DNA of 42,457 nt from Mucilaginibacter sp. (GTDB lineage: Bacteria > Bacteroidota > Bacteroidia > Sphingobacteriales > Sphingobacteriaceae): contig JAQBOU010000019.1 in assembly GCA_028287865.1 (NCBI GenBank), forward strand, positions 1 to 42,457, read 5' to 3'. How positions within the stretch are numbered: the first letter of the stretch is position 1; each line of letters begins with the position of its first letter. Below are positions 32,231-40,938 of this stretch, in pieces. The notes under the pieces are model-generated. The model did no database searches and was not told the DNA's origin. It saw only the letters and a list, made by a program, of their open reading frames with translations. Made by a program: the position numbers and the translations under genes.

Positions 32231-33115
32231 CTAACCGTGTTTAAAGAACTTCCCAAACACGCCCAAAGGCAATTTTGATCCGGCTGTCGCCTGCAGGTAA
32301 AGCTCACCGGTCTCCAGGTTTTTAACTTGCGGATAAGCGCTTTTAATGAGGTTTTCAATAATTACCGACGAAAACCCAAGCGAATAGGTATTCAGAATAA
32401 GAAAATGTTCATCCGGATCGAGCAATAACATTACATCCCGCATCATTTCATTAATATTATCTTCCAGTTTCCATTTTTCACCGTTAGGACCATGTCCGTA
32501 TGCCGGAGGATCAAGGATAATGCCGTTGTATTTTTTACCTCTTTTTAATTCCCGTTTTACAAATTTCAACGCGTCTTCAACCACCCAGCGTATATTGGTG
32601 AGACCTGATAATTCCTGATTTTCATTGGCCCAGGTCACCACTTGTTTTATTGAATCAACGTGGGTAGTATCGGCGCCTGCTGCCTGGGCTATTAATGAAG
32701 CACCGCCGGTATAAGCAAAAAGGTTGAGCACTTTTGGCTCTGGAGTTTTAAATTTCTTTATATTCTGGCTTATGTAATCCCAGTTAACAGCCTGTTCAGG
32801 AAAGATCCCCAAGTGCTTAAAAGAAGTTAAAGCAAGCCTGAATTTTATACTTGCTTCCTGATTTTTATATTCAATGTGCCAGCGATCAGGTGTTGCGGGG
32901 TTCTTTTTCACCCATTCGCCCGATGTTGCCGAACGGCCCTTAAATTTAATATGATGCAAACGTTGCCACTCTGATTGTGGCAAACCCTTGCTCCAAACAG
33001 CCTGCGGCTCGGGCCTTATTAATATTACATTACCAAAACGTTCCAGCTTTTCAAAATCGCCGCAATCAATCAGCTCGTAATCTTTCCAGTGCGCAGGTGT
33101 AAGGAGTTGGATCAT
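32231..33115 (-). CDS. class I SAM-dependent methyltransferase, RlmI/RlmK-like
   Basis: A 294-residue methyltransferase related to those acting on 23S rRNA. The SAM site is VLNLFAYTGGASLIAQAAGA, followed by acidic HVDSIKQVVTWANEN; motif IV is GIILDPPAYGHGPNGEKWK. The catalytic Cys of true m5C enzymes such as RlmI is not seen (LILNTYSLGFSS in its place), so the target atom is uncertain. I start at ATG 33115 (MIQLLTPAHWKDYEL): the 12 residues upstream are encoded by heptamer-repeat DNA and are probably not translated. A long repeat separates it from the MlaF-like gene. Confidence 0.8.
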   Translation of the reverse strand: MIQLLTPAHWKDYELIDCGDFEKLERFGNVILIRPEPQAVWSKGLPQSEWQRLHHIKFKGRSATSGEWVKKNPATPDRWHIEYKNQEASIKFRLALTSFKHLGIFPEQAVNWDYISQNIKKFKTPEPKVLNLFAYTGGASLIAQAAGADTTHVDSIKQVVTWANENQELSGLTNIRWVVEDALKFVKRELKRGKKYNGIILDPPAYGHGPNGEKWKLEDNINEMMRDVMLLLDPDEHFLILNTYSLGFSSVIIENLIKSAYPQVKNLETGELYLQATAGSKLPLGVFGKFFKHG

Positions 33116-33121
33116 TTCTTG

Positions 33122-33297
33122 TAGTATCAAGTAGTGAGTATCGAGTATCAAGATAAAGGGGGCAAAAATAGTAAATATACTAGCTACCCAAAAAGCACAA
33201 CATTATTTAGTATCAAGTAGTAAGTATCGAGTATCAAGATAAGGGGGCAAAAATAAGTATCCGGTCTACATACTAGATACTTACTACTACATACTAG
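33122..33297. repeat. heptamer-based repeat (AGTATCA type), two direct and one inverted copy
   Basis: Copy 1 is 33122-33170 and copy 2 is 33208-33255; they differ by one substitution and one deletion. Each contains 7-nt steps such as AGTATCA, AGTAGTG, AGTATCG and AGTATCA, then a G5 tract. A third block at 33264-33297 is the same pattern inverted, so copy 2 can fold with it into a long hairpin. It fills the spacer between the MlaF-like and methyltransferase genes. Confidence 0.75.
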
Positions 33298-33307
33298 TTA
33301 CTCTCCA

Positions 33308-34060
33308 CTACAGCTTGGACTTTGCTGCACGCATAAATTTACTGGCGAATACAAACTCATTTAACTCTTTATTGTCGGTATGTGCTATATCGTGATTGGA
33401 ACCTTCCCACCATTTTTCACCGTTATACAAAAATATGATATGATCGCCTATACCCATAACTGAGTTCATATCGTGCGTAACTACTACTGTGGTTATCTGG
33501 TACTCTTGTGTAAGCTCACTGATCAGGTCATCAATCAAAATAGAAGTTAATGGGTCAAGCCCCGAATTGGGCTCGTCCACAAACAGATATTTTGGCTGCA
33601 TAGATATAGCTCTTGCTATACCTACACGCTTTTTCATGCCGCCGGATAATTCAGCCGGATAAAGCTTATTTTTCCCGGTAAGGTTAACCCTTTCAAGACA
33701 AAAATTGGCCCTGTCTAACTTTTCTCCCCTGGACATTTGAGTAAACAAGTTTAATGGGAACATAACGTTCTCTTCAACTGTCATAGAATCAAATAGCGCC
33801 GAATTTTGAAAAAGCATCCCAATATGCGTGCGAATTGGTACGCGCTGTTCAAAACTCATTTTGGTAAAATTTTCTCCGGCAAATATCACCTCACCTTTTG
33901 TAGGCTCGTGGAGGCCAACAATGCATTTTAAAAGCGTTGTTTTACCAGAGCCGGAGCCGCCAATGATCAAATTATTTATGCCGGGTTTAAAGGTTGCACT
34001 TATTCCCCTCAGCACATGATTTTCCCCGAATGTTTTTTGAATATCATTAATTTCGATCAT
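33308..34060 (-). CDS. mlaF: ABC transporter ATP-binding protein, MlaF-like
   Basis: A 250-residue ATPase that should power a lipid-transport ABC system of the Mla (MCE) type. Walker A is GGSGSGKTT (34-42), the Q-loop lies in MLFQNSALFDSMTVEENV, the signature is LSGGMKKR, Walker B is YLFVDEPNSGLDP and the switch His is in VVVTHDMNS. The SALFDSMTV run is typical of MlaF rather than of sugar importers. Its start overlaps the end of the permease gene by 4 bp, so the two are translationally coupled. No MCE-domain (MlaD) gene is in the window; the symbol is by family. Confidence 0.9.
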   Translation of the reverse strand: MIEINDIQKTFGENHVLRGISATFKPGINNLIIGGSGSGKTTLLKCIVGLHEPTKGEVIFAGENFTKMSFEQRVPIRTHIGMLFQNSALFDSMTVEENVMFPLNLFTQMSRGEKLDRANFCLERVNLTGKNKLYPAELSGGMKKRVGIARAISMQPKYLFVDEPNSGLDPLTSILIDDLISELTQEYQITTVVVTHDMNSVMGIGDHIIFLYNGEKWWEGSNHDIAHTDNKELNEFVFASKFMRAAKSKL

Positions 34061-34788
34061 AGCATAATACGTGTTATGACCAAATCAGCAAATAAAATCA
34101 TTACACAACTATATACAACCCCCTTGGTTGCCGATTGCCCAACCTCAAGCGCACCGCCCGAGGTATAAAAACCCTGGTAGGCACAAATAGATGCTATAAT
34201 AAAGCCAAAAGCAACCGCTTTAACCATTGCCACTCTAACAGTAAGACCGTCAAAACCATTATTTACTCCGGTAATATAATCGGCAGGAGATACATCACCG
34301 GATACAATACATGCGATATAGCCACCTGTAATGCTTAGAGCTATTGACATAATAACCAGTAAAGGAACCATCGTCATGCCTGCAATAATTTTTGGAGCTA
34401 TCAGGTAACCAGGTGCATTTACACCCATTATTTCGAGTGCATCGATTTGTTCGGTAACCCGCATGGTACCAATTTGAGAGGCTATGCTTGAACCAACCCG
34501 CCCTGCAAGAACCAGTGAAGATATAGTTGGACTAAATTCCAATATATTTGAATCGCGCGAAATACTGCCGGCAATACTTCGCGGCACCAGCGGACTGGAC
34601 AGCTGAAAAGCCACTTGTATGGTAGTTGCTGCGCCAATAAATAAAGAGATGATACCGATAATACCAAGAGACCCAATGCCTACCGAAACCATTTCGCGCA
34701 TTACTTCGGCCCAGTAAACCTTAAATTTCTCGGGCCTGCGAAAACTTAAACGTAATAAGAGGATGTACCTTCCAAAACTGTAAAACAT
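34057..34788 (-). CDS. mlaE: MlaE-family ABC transporter permease
   Basis: A 243-residue inner-membrane permease with about five to six helices. Family-specific segments are visible: LFIGAATTIQVAFQLSS, the long SLVLAGRVGSSIASQIGTMRVTEQIDALEIMGVNAPGYLIAPK region (here about residues 91-135) and GVVYSCVMILFADLVITRIML at the end. MlaE works with MlaF to move phospholipids between inner and outer membrane, usually with an MCE protein and periplasmic carrier. It is first in a two-gene unit with mlaF. Confidence 0.92.
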   Translation of the reverse strand: MFYSFGRYILLLRLSFRRPEKFKVYWAEVMREMVSVGIGSLGIIGIISLFIGAATTIQVAFQLSSPLVPRSIAGSISRDSNILEFSPTISSLVLAGRVGSSIASQIGTMRVTEQIDALEIMGVNAPGYLIAPKIIAGMTMVPLLVIMSIALSITGGYIACIVSGDVSPADYITGVNNGFDGLTVRVAMVKAVAFGFIIASICAYQGFYTSGGALEVGQSATKGVVYSCVMILFADLVITRIML

Positions 34789-35013
34789 TCTTTTCTATAA
34801 AAATCCGGTTAAAAATACTACAATTTGTAATGTAACTCCAATTAGATACAAATTAAGTGCAGTTAAGTTCTGGATTTATTAAGACTTTAACATTTTGCTG
34901 ACCGCTGTGAATGCACCGGACGACTTATAAAACAACGTATGCTATGACAATCATATTTTTTGGTTTAATTTGTATTGGATGATATTTACACCTTAAAGCG
35001 ATCCCGAAATTAA

Positions 35014-35514
35014 ATGAAACACCTGCACCATGCGTTAAGACAACTCATTTTATCCGGAATCGATTTTTTTTATTCGCCATTTAAGAAACTCCTGCCGTTA
35101 CAAACATTCAGGTATGCTGCCAGCGGCGGTGTAAATACCTTATTTGATATTTGCCTTTTTTCGGTAAGCTATAATTTCATTTTTAAAAAGCATAACGCAG
35201 CAATTGGCCATATTATCCTAAGTCCGCATATAGCATCCCTATTTTTCGCTTTTTGTTTTAGTTTACCTTCTGGCTTTTACCTTAACCGTTATATAGTTTT
35301 TCAGCAATCAGGGTTAAAACGAAGAACCCAACTGATCCGGTATCTTTTAGTTGTATTGATATGCGTTGTTTTTAATTACATCCTTATGAAATTTTTTGTG
35401 GATTATCTTGGATGGTATCCCACTCCTGCCAAAATTTTGACAACGGTTTTAGTCATTGTATTTAGTTATACCAGCCAAACCTATTTTTTCTTCCGGATAA
35501 AATCACAGGAATAA
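35014..35514 (+). CDS. GtrA-family membrane protein
   Basis: A 166-residue protein with four predicted membrane helices (about 40-60, 75-95, 105-125 and 140-160). Conserved features are the N-terminal FRYAASGGVNTLFDI and the middle SGFYLNRYIVFQ with the Asn-Arg pair, as in GtrA proteins that help move lipid-linked sugars across the inner membrane or take part in cell-wall glycosylation. No glycosyltransferase lies next to it. It is divergent from mlaE and convergent with the BNR-type gene. Confidence 0.85.
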   Translation: MKHLHHALRQLILSGIDFFYSPFKKLLPLQTFRYAASGGVNTLFDICLFSVSYNFIFKKHNAAIGHIILSPHIASLFFAFCFSLPSGFYLNRYIVFQQSGLKRRTQLIRYLLVVLICVVFNYILMKFFVDYLGWYPTPAKILTTVLVIVFSYTSQTYFFFRIKSQE

Positions 35515-35549
35515 TATCTTTTGGTATAGGTTTTATCCTCTGATTTTAA

Positions 35550-36605
35550 TTAAATAACCTTTGATCTGATCATGTCATCATCCTGCCAAACACAAAGAAT
35601 ATGATCTCCCGGCAAATACACAGTTTTTAAATAGCTCCCTTTACTTACAAAAACCTCCTTATCAGCATTTACATATTTAAGCTTCAAATCGCCATTACTG
35701 CCCATAGCTACTATACTTTGATTGTTGTTTGAACTAATGCTGCAATCCCGGCCATTGCCAAGTTCAATTTCGCTTTTCCCCGGCTCGCAATAGTATACAA
35801 TCCCTTGTCTTTGCCATACTGTATTGATCGAACCGCCATTATTAAAGTTAAGAGCACCTCCATCCATCGGGCATGCATTAAGCTTCCATGTTCCATTTCC
35901 TAATTTTTGTGCGCCAGCAAAAGTCTCCCCTTTATTATTTGATTTTATAAGATACAGGTCACGCGAGCCGAGCAGCCAATTTCGGAACATGATTGCTACC
36001 TGTGGTCCCTGAACTGCTATACTTGGCCTGCAACATTCGCAAACATGGCCATCAGGGGATTTATAAATCAAACTATTTTTTAACCATTTGCCTGTTTTAG
36101 AGGCTGCTATTGATGAAAAATAAATATTATTGCTTTTACTTGCGCGTAAATCCAGCCAGGTAGCATAAAAATTATTCTGCTTATCAGCCGCAATATTCAT
36201 TAACCCTTCAGGTGCAGATGAACGGACATCATTTACAAACCCTTTTCTTTCCCAGCCGCCTTCATTGTGTTTTAAAACAAAAAAGTGAATATCCCCTTTT
36301 TTATCCATCGCAGTTATCATACTATAATCAACCGAGGTTGCCAATTGCGGGCCACGGGCCATACCCAAATGCATTTGAGGAACAACACCTACTAAAACAG
36401 GCTTTGAAAACGTTTTGCCATGATTGGAAGAAGTTGAACAAAATATACTGTCGGTTCTGCCAAATGCAACTCTTATAACTCCTTGATTATCTGTAGTTAC
36501 TTGCGGTTGCTGCCCTTTAGAAATTGCATTATAAGAGGGAGATTTCGCCGATATGAAACAGAGGGAAAGCAATGAGCAAAGAATTAACTTATTTAATGGA
36601 AACAT
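35550..36605 (-). CDS. exported BNR/sialidase-like beta-propeller protein
   Basis: A 351-residue protein with a signal peptide (about 1-20). Repeats with Asp-box-like turns occur: SSNHGKTFSKP and KSNNKGETFAGAQKL, which suggest a six-bladed propeller of the sialidase or neuraminidase superfamily. The HVCECCRPSIAV segment has three clustered cysteines, seen in my memory in Bacteroidota relatives, perhaps for disulfides or metal. Catalytic Arg-triad residues of true sialidases cannot be confirmed, so enzymatic activity is not claimed. It stands alone. Confidence 0.65.
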   Translation of the reverse strand: MFPLNKLILCSLLSLCFISAKSPSYNAISKGQQPQVTTDNQGVIRVAFGRTDSIFCSTSSNHGKTFSKPVLVGVVPQMHLGMARGPQLATSVDYSMITAMDKKGDIHFFVLKHNEGGWERKGFVNDVRSSAPEGLMNIAADKQNNFYATWLDLRASKSNNIYFSSIAASKTGKWLKNSLIYKSPDGHVCECCRPSIAVQGPQVAIMFRNWLLGSRDLYLIKSNNKGETFAGAQKLGNGTWKLNACPMDGGALNFNNGGSINTVWQRQGIVYYCEPGKSEIELGNGRDCSISSNNNQSIVAMGSNGDLKLKYVNADKEVFVSKGSYLKTVYLPGDHILCVWQDDDMIRSKVI

Positions 36606-36766
36606 GATTCAAATTGGTTTTTATTATAACGCCTTAAAAAAGTAAAAGTATAGAATTTGGTAACCATACAAATGATTTAATTTCCATTTACCGCTACTTT
36701 CATGTGGTTTACCGAAAATTTAGCCCGCTTTGCCAATTGCATTATTTAAGCATGTTTAAATAAAAT

Positions 36767-36774
36767 TAGATTTG
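36767..36774 (+). promoter_or_regulatory. candidate -7 promoter element for the SDR-PspC genes
   Basis: TAGATTTG matches TAnnTTTG exactly and lies 22 nt before the ATG at 36797. The nearest TTG upstream (36737-36739) is farther than the usual spacing, so only the -7 half is supported. Confidence 0.4.
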
Positions 36775-36796
36775 TATAATAAATACGCTAAGTAAT

Positions 36797-37501
36797 ATGA
36801 AGAATGCGCTGATCACTGCATCAACAAAAGGAATGGGCCGGGCTACCGCAATAGCTTTTGCTAAAGAAGGAATAAACCTGGCAATTTGTTCAAGGACAAG
36901 TGCAGATCTATCAGCTTTTAAAAGCGAGTTATCAGCCATTAACCCTGCGATTAAAATATATACTGCTGTTGCTGATTGCAGTATTAAAGAACAGGTATTG
37001 GAATTTGCTGCATCTGCCGAAAAAGAGTTAGGCTTTATCGGCATAATTGTAAACAATGCCGGCATTTATGAATATTCAAGCATCCTGGATGACAAAGAAG
37101 AAACTTTTAAAAAACAGGTAAATACCAACCTGATGCCGGCCTATGAGCTATACCGGTATTTTGGCAAAAAAATGATGCGCGCTCAGGAGGGACACATTTT
37201 TAATATCTGTTCTGTAGCATCGTTAACCCCTATTGCTGAGGCCGGTACCTACAGTGTAACAAAATATGCGCTACTTGGTCTTACTAAAGTAATGCGGCTG
37301 GAAATGCAGCAATACGGGGTAAAGGTAACTGCAATTATTCCTGGTTCAACCTTAACAGATTCGTGGAAGGGAATGACGGTTGATAAAGAAAAAATGGTTT
37401 TGCCCGAAGACATTGCATCGGCAATTATAAATACTTATAAAATGAGTGCTGGAGCAAATGTGGATGAAATAATAATAAAACCAACATACGGTCAAATATA
37501 A
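36797..37501 (+). CDS. short-chain dehydrogenase/reductase (SDR)
   Basis: A 234-residue classical SDR using NAD(P)(H). The cofactor loop is ITASTKGMGRATAIAF (6-21), a TGxxxGxG variant with Ala-Ser in place of Gly. NNAG lies at 86-89, and the catalytic residues are S139, Y152 and K156 in the YSVTK motif, with N111 in the helix. Length matches the family. The substrate is unknown. It is followed 21 nt later by a PspC-domain gene on the same strand, so co-transcription is likely although the functions look unrelated. Confidence 0.92.
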   Translation: MKNALITASTKGMGRATAIAFAKEGINLAICSRTSADLSAFKSELSAINPAIKIYTAVADCSIKEQVLEFAASAEKELGFIGIIVNNAGIYEYSSILDDKEETFKKQVNTNLMPAYELYRYFGKKMMRAQEGHIFNICSVASLTPIAEAGTYSVTKYALLGLTKVMRLEMQQYGVKVTAIIPGSTLTDSWKGMTVDKEKMVLPEDIASAIINTYKMSAGANVDEIIIKPTYGQI

Positions 37502-37522
37502 AAATCAATTAAAACTAATCAT

Positions 37523-38137
37523 ATGAACAAGAAACTATATCGCGACGAATACCACAAGGTGTTAGGTGGTGTTTGTTCAGGCCTGGCAGAATATTTTGAA
37601 ATGGATGTAACAATAGTCCGCCTGTTATTTGCCTTTACTTTTATTATAATGGGTGTAGGTATTATACCTTACATTGTGTTGTGGATAGTGCTGCCAAAAA
37701 AAGGCTACCTGTATAACCAATACAATAACCCAACGGTTGACTATACCGTACCTCCGCAAAATCCTGGTGGCCAATTTGCGCCGCCGCCGCCACCGTTTGA
37801 AGACAACCCATACAGGGCATACACCGGTAATCCTTTTGAAAGTGAACCCGCAGGGTATATGCCGCCAAAGCAACGGTCAAATGCCGGACTGATTGTTGGC
37901 CTGGTGCTGATTTTTATAGGTGCCGCCATTTTGATAGAAAATTATGACTTGATACCCGATTTTGATTTTGAAAGGTTATGGCCAGCCGTATTGGTTCTGA
38001 TAGGTGCAGCACTCATCATGTCCGGCCAAAAAAGACAGCCATGGCACCAACCGGATTTACAGGACCCGGCTAAAAATGAAAATCCGGCAGCAGATAATAA
38101 TTCCTCAACGACAGATACTACAATTGTAGAACCGTGA
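37523..38137 (+). CDS. PspC-domain protein with LiaF-type membrane domain
   Basis: A 204-residue membrane protein. Residues 1-62 are a PspC domain (YHKVLGGVCSGLAEYFEMDVTIVRLLFA, then a helix ending in IVLPKKGYL). A Pro-rich linker (about 70-115, including GGQFAPPPPPFEDNPY) follows. Residues about 118-170 are a two-helix LiaI/LiaF-type segment (GLIVGLVLIFIGAAILIENY and RLWPAVLVLIGAALI). The tail is polar. PspC proteins take part in the envelope-stress response. The next gene repeats the LiaF-type segment, so the two probably work together. Confidence 0.9.
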   Translation: MNKKLYRDEYHKVLGGVCSGLAEYFEMDVTIVRLLFAFTFIIMGVGIIPYIVLWIVLPKKGYLYNQYNNPTVDYTVPPQNPGGQFAPPPPPFEDNPYRAYTGNPFESEPAGYMPPKQRSNAGLIVGLVLIFIGAAILIENYDLIPDFDFERLWPAVLVLIGAALIMSGQKRQPWHQPDLQDPAKNENPAADNNSSTTDTTIVEP

Positions 38138-38212
38138 GCCCTTTAAGGTCGATATAAATAATTAAATAACCCGGCACATACAAACTTCTATGCCGTTTAA
38201 AACGATAAAAAA

Positions 38213-39208
38213 ATGAAAAACGATAAATTAATTCCGGGCCTTGTCCTGGTGCTTATAGGGGCAGCTATCCTGTTGAGCAATTATGGATATCTTCATTTCC
38301 ATTGGTATAACGTATTTCGTTTGTGGCCAATATTCCTGATAATCGGAGGTGTAAATCTGGTGTTTGCACATAACAGATCTCCCTGGGCAACTATTGTAAA
38401 AATAACTGTAGTTGTGGTTGGGCTGGGCCTTTTATTTTTTGGCAATTTTGGAAACCGCTATAACTTTTGGCCGGGAAATCATTTCGGTTATTACCATAAC
38501 GACAATAATGATAATAACGACGACAGTATGGACGATGGTGATAACAATGACGACAATAGTGATAGCAGTAACGTGACAACGGCAGTAAACGGCGCATTTA
38601 ATGAGCCATACACTGCCGGGATTAAAGTTGCCCGCCTTAATATAAGCGGTGGTGGCACTGCCTATTATTTATCAGACACTACCAATCAGCTGTTTAATGC
38701 AGCTGTTAAAAATAACAATGGCAGATACGAGTTTACGCACAGCAAAGATGATGATTCAGTTTATGTGCTGGACTTCCATATGAAAGATCATAATGGTTTT
38801 CAATTCGGGTCGCATAATAACGAGGCACGGATCCGTTTAAACCCAAATCCCGAATGGGAAATAAATGTTGAGGCCGGAGCTACTGCCCTTAACTTTGATC
38901 TTTCAAAATTCAATGTGAGCAAATTTAAAATCAATGGCGGTGCTGCATCCTTTGATGTAAAGCTCGGCGCTCCCTTAACTCTGACAGATGTTGAGATTTC
39001 AACCGGCGTATCCAGTGTAAATATCAGTATCCCTCAGGGTGCGGCATGCAGCATCGAAACTGATTCGGGTTTATCTGATAACCACTTTACAGGTTTCAAT
39101 AAAACAAGTGACAATAATTATGAAACTCCGGGGTTTAATGCAGCAACGCACAAAATGCATATTCATATCAGTGGTGGCCTGTCTGATTTCAAAGTAAACA
39201 GGTATTAA
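38213..39208 (+). CDS. LiaF-like membrane protein with Asp/Asn-rich linker and C-terminal beta domain
   Basis: A 331-residue protein. Residues 1-80 hold the LiaI/LiaF-type helices (LIPGLVLVLIGAAILLSNYG, then RLWPIFLIIGGVNLVFAHN and a third helix). An acidic, Asn/Asp-rich linker spans about 97-122. The remainder is a repetitive beta structure (INGGAASFDVKLGAPLTLTDVEISTGVSSVNISIP) like the DUF2154/toast-rack C-terminal domain of LiaF. It likely senses envelope stress together with the PspC protein 75 nt upstream. No LiaRS-type two-component pair lies nearby. Confidence 0.85.
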   Translation: MKNDKLIPGLVLVLIGAAILLSNYGYLHFHWYNVFRLWPIFLIIGGVNLVFAHNRSPWATIVKITVVVVGLGLLFFGNFGNRYNFWPGNHFGYYHNDNNDNNDDSMDDGDNNDDNSDSSNVTTAVNGAFNEPYTAGIKVARLNISGGGTAYYLSDTTNQLFNAAVKNNNGRYEFTHSKDDDSVYVLDFHMKDHNGFQFGSHNNEARIRLNPNPEWEINVEAGATALNFDLSKFNVSKFKINGGAASFDVKLGAPLTLTDVEISTGVSSVNISIPQGAACSIETDSGLSDNHFTGFNKTSDNNYETPGFNAATHKMHIHISGGLSDFKVNRY

Positions 39209-39224
39209 TTATCGAAAGCGATAA
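39209..39224. terminator. compact hairpin in a 17-nt convergent gap
   Basis: TTATCG-AAAG-CGATAA is a perfect 6-bp stem with a 4-nt loop. It begins on the first base after the LiaF-like stop and ends one base before the convergent YeiH stop codon. No T-run follows, so strength is doubtful. Confidence 0.4.
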
Positions 39225-39225
39225 G

Positions 39226-40203
39226 CTAAACTGCAAAATGCATTACCGCATACAGTGCGGCAGTTGATATAGTTATCCATAAAACTACTCCCTGGAGCAG
39301 GGGTTTAAACCCTACCGATACCAGCACCTTGCGTGAAAGACCTGCACCGATGAGGAACAGCGTAAGTGTAAGCCCGGCTTTTGCGATCATCACAAAATAC
39401 GGGCTTATCACTGATACCACAGGGATATAAGTATTTACTATTATCGCTAAAATAAATAACCCGATAAAATAAGGCACGCTCACTTTTTTTGATTTGTTTT
39501 TAAAAACAAATGAGGATATAAAGGTAACCGGGATAATCCATAATGCCCTGGCAAGCTTCACAGTTGTGGCAACTTCCAAAGCATGTGCGCCATATTTACT
39601 GGCCGCCCCAACAACGGAGCTGGTATCATGTATGGCAATGGCACACCATAAACCAAATTGGGTTTGCGATAAATTTAAGTGATGGCCTATTATTGGGAAA
39701 ATAATTAAAGCAACTGAATTCAGTACAAACACGCAGCCTAAAGCTACAGATATCTGCTTTTCTTCGGCTTTAATAACAGGCGAAATTGCAGCTATGGCGC
39801 TGCCGCCGCAAATAGCTGTTCCTGCTGAGATCAGGAAAGATGTTTTCTTTCCTATCGTTAACCATTTTCCCATCAGTAAGCCAAATAATAAGGTGCCGCT
39901 GATGGATGCGATAGTAAATAAAACACCTTCCTTACCTGCCTGCAAGGCGCTATGTACGTTCATGCCGAAACCCAATCCTACTACTGATACTTGCAGCAAT
40001 AAATGGGTAGCCTTATGATTTAAATGCAAGTAAGGATGACCTGTAAATTGTGCAATAATAATACCCAGTACCAGTGCTATAACCGGACTGGCGAACGGAG
40101 TAATACAAAATGCGACACAAATAATGAATATGATCTTACGGGTACTTTCACTGATGTTAATCAGCAAACCGTTAACGTTATTTAATTGATGTGGAGTTTC
40201 CAT
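39226..40203 (-). CDS. YeiH-family putative sulfate/anion exporter
   Basis: A 325-residue inner-membrane protein of the PF03601 (YeiH/YeeE-unrelated 'Cons_hypoth698') family, with about nine to ten helices. Family marks are VVGLGFGMNVHSALQAGKEG, the SAGTAICGGSAIAAISPVIKA block and GLWCAIAIHDTSSVVGAASKYG. Members have been proposed to export sulfate or related anions, with little direct proof. No cysteine or taurine metabolism gene adjoins it. It is convergent with the LiaF-like gene, with only 17 nt between stops. Confidence 0.92.
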   Translation of the reverse strand: METPHQLNNVNGLLINISESTRKIIFIICVAFCITPFASPVIALVLGIIIAQFTGHPYLHLNHKATHLLLQVSVVGLGFGMNVHSALQAGKEGVLFTIASISGTLLFGLLMGKWLTIGKKTSFLISAGTAICGGSAIAAISPVIKAEEKQISVALGCVFVLNSVALIIFPIIGHHLNLSQTQFGLWCAIAIHDTSSVVGAASKYGAHALEVATTVKLARALWIIPVTFISSFVFKNKSKKVSVPYFIGLFILAIIVNTYIPVVSVISPYFVMIAKAGLTLTLFLIGAGLSRKVLVSVGFKPLLQGVVLWITISTAALYAVMHFAV

Positions 40204-40364
40204 TGCAGTATTTTATACCGCAAAATTCCATCAATTTATATAGCAATTTTTATCACAAAAGGCAATACCCGATAACATTTAGTTATGGGCAGATAGGTGC
40301 ATAATTTATTTGGAAGCAAAAAAACCACTCACCTAAACCAATTCAATGTCACTTGATCAACCAA

Positions 40365-40826
40365 TCAGGGTTTAAAAAAACCGACATTTTTTGTTTTGAT
40401 CAAAAATATCAGGAAAGCCATTACCAGCGCACCTGCCGCCGCGGCAATAAGGAGCGATTTTGTTTGTACGCCAACAGCTATGGCAAGGGTAAAACATTTT
40501 AAGCCTATCGGCAAAAAAAGAAAAATAGCAGTGATCATGCCAGGCGAAAACTTTCTTTGCGAACGGATATAGGTTAGTATATGAAAGAACAAAGCGTTTA
40601 TTAACATCATCGCCGGGAATATGAGGCTAAAGGTAGGATGCGCCCATCCAACTGATGCGCAGGCAACTCCTATAAACAAAACAACCACATTGGTAACATA
40701 AAAGGTGTTCCAGTCAACGTCGAGCTTCAAAACTTTTTGTGCCCAGGTTTTCCAGTCGTAAGCAAATTCTTCCAGTATATGTAATGCATAAGCCGCCAGG
40801 GCTATCCAGAAAATAAGGTTGTCCAT
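40365..40826 (-). CDS. HXXEE-domain membrane protein
   Basis: A 153-residue protein with four to five hydrophobic segments. The first helix ends in the family-defining H-x-x-E-E as HILEE (about residues 16-20); a conserved Asn/His pair follows in later helices (NALFFHILTYIRSQRKFSPG). Such proteins resemble small integral-membrane enzymes, but no activity is established. It lies upstream of the YeiH gene on the same strand, with a 161-nt gap. The N-terminal ATG is directly followed by the first helix, which is normal for the family. Confidence 0.8.
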   Translation of the reverse strand: MDNLIFWIALAAYALHILEEFAYDWKTWAQKVLKLDVDWNTFYVTNVVVLFIGVACASVGWAHPTFSLIFPAMMLINALFFHILTYIRSQRKFSPGMITAIFLFLPIGLKCFTLAIAVGVQTKSLLIAAAAGALVMAFLIFLIKTKNVGFFKP

Positions 40827-40938
40827 TAATTGTGAGGTTTAAAAATTGAAGATAAGAAAATAACCTAACAAAATGCATTATAAAGCAAAAGGCCCGAAAA
40901 TTGCTTTCCTGGCCTTAACTACTTTTATGATTAATAAA

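Noticed and set aside
33116..33151. N-terminal extension MILDTHYLILQE of the methyltransferase
   Set aside because: It is encoded by the heptamer repeat, and the internal ATG at 33115 starts at the family-like sequence.
33122..33297. Possible CRISPR array
   Set aside because: The repeats are only two direct copies plus one inverted, internally periodic, with no regular spacers and no cas genes.
40268..40289. Bulged CCC-ATAAC/GTTAT-GGG hairpin after the HXXEE gene
   Set aside because: The stem is short, bulged and lacks a T-run, so it is too weak to call a terminator.
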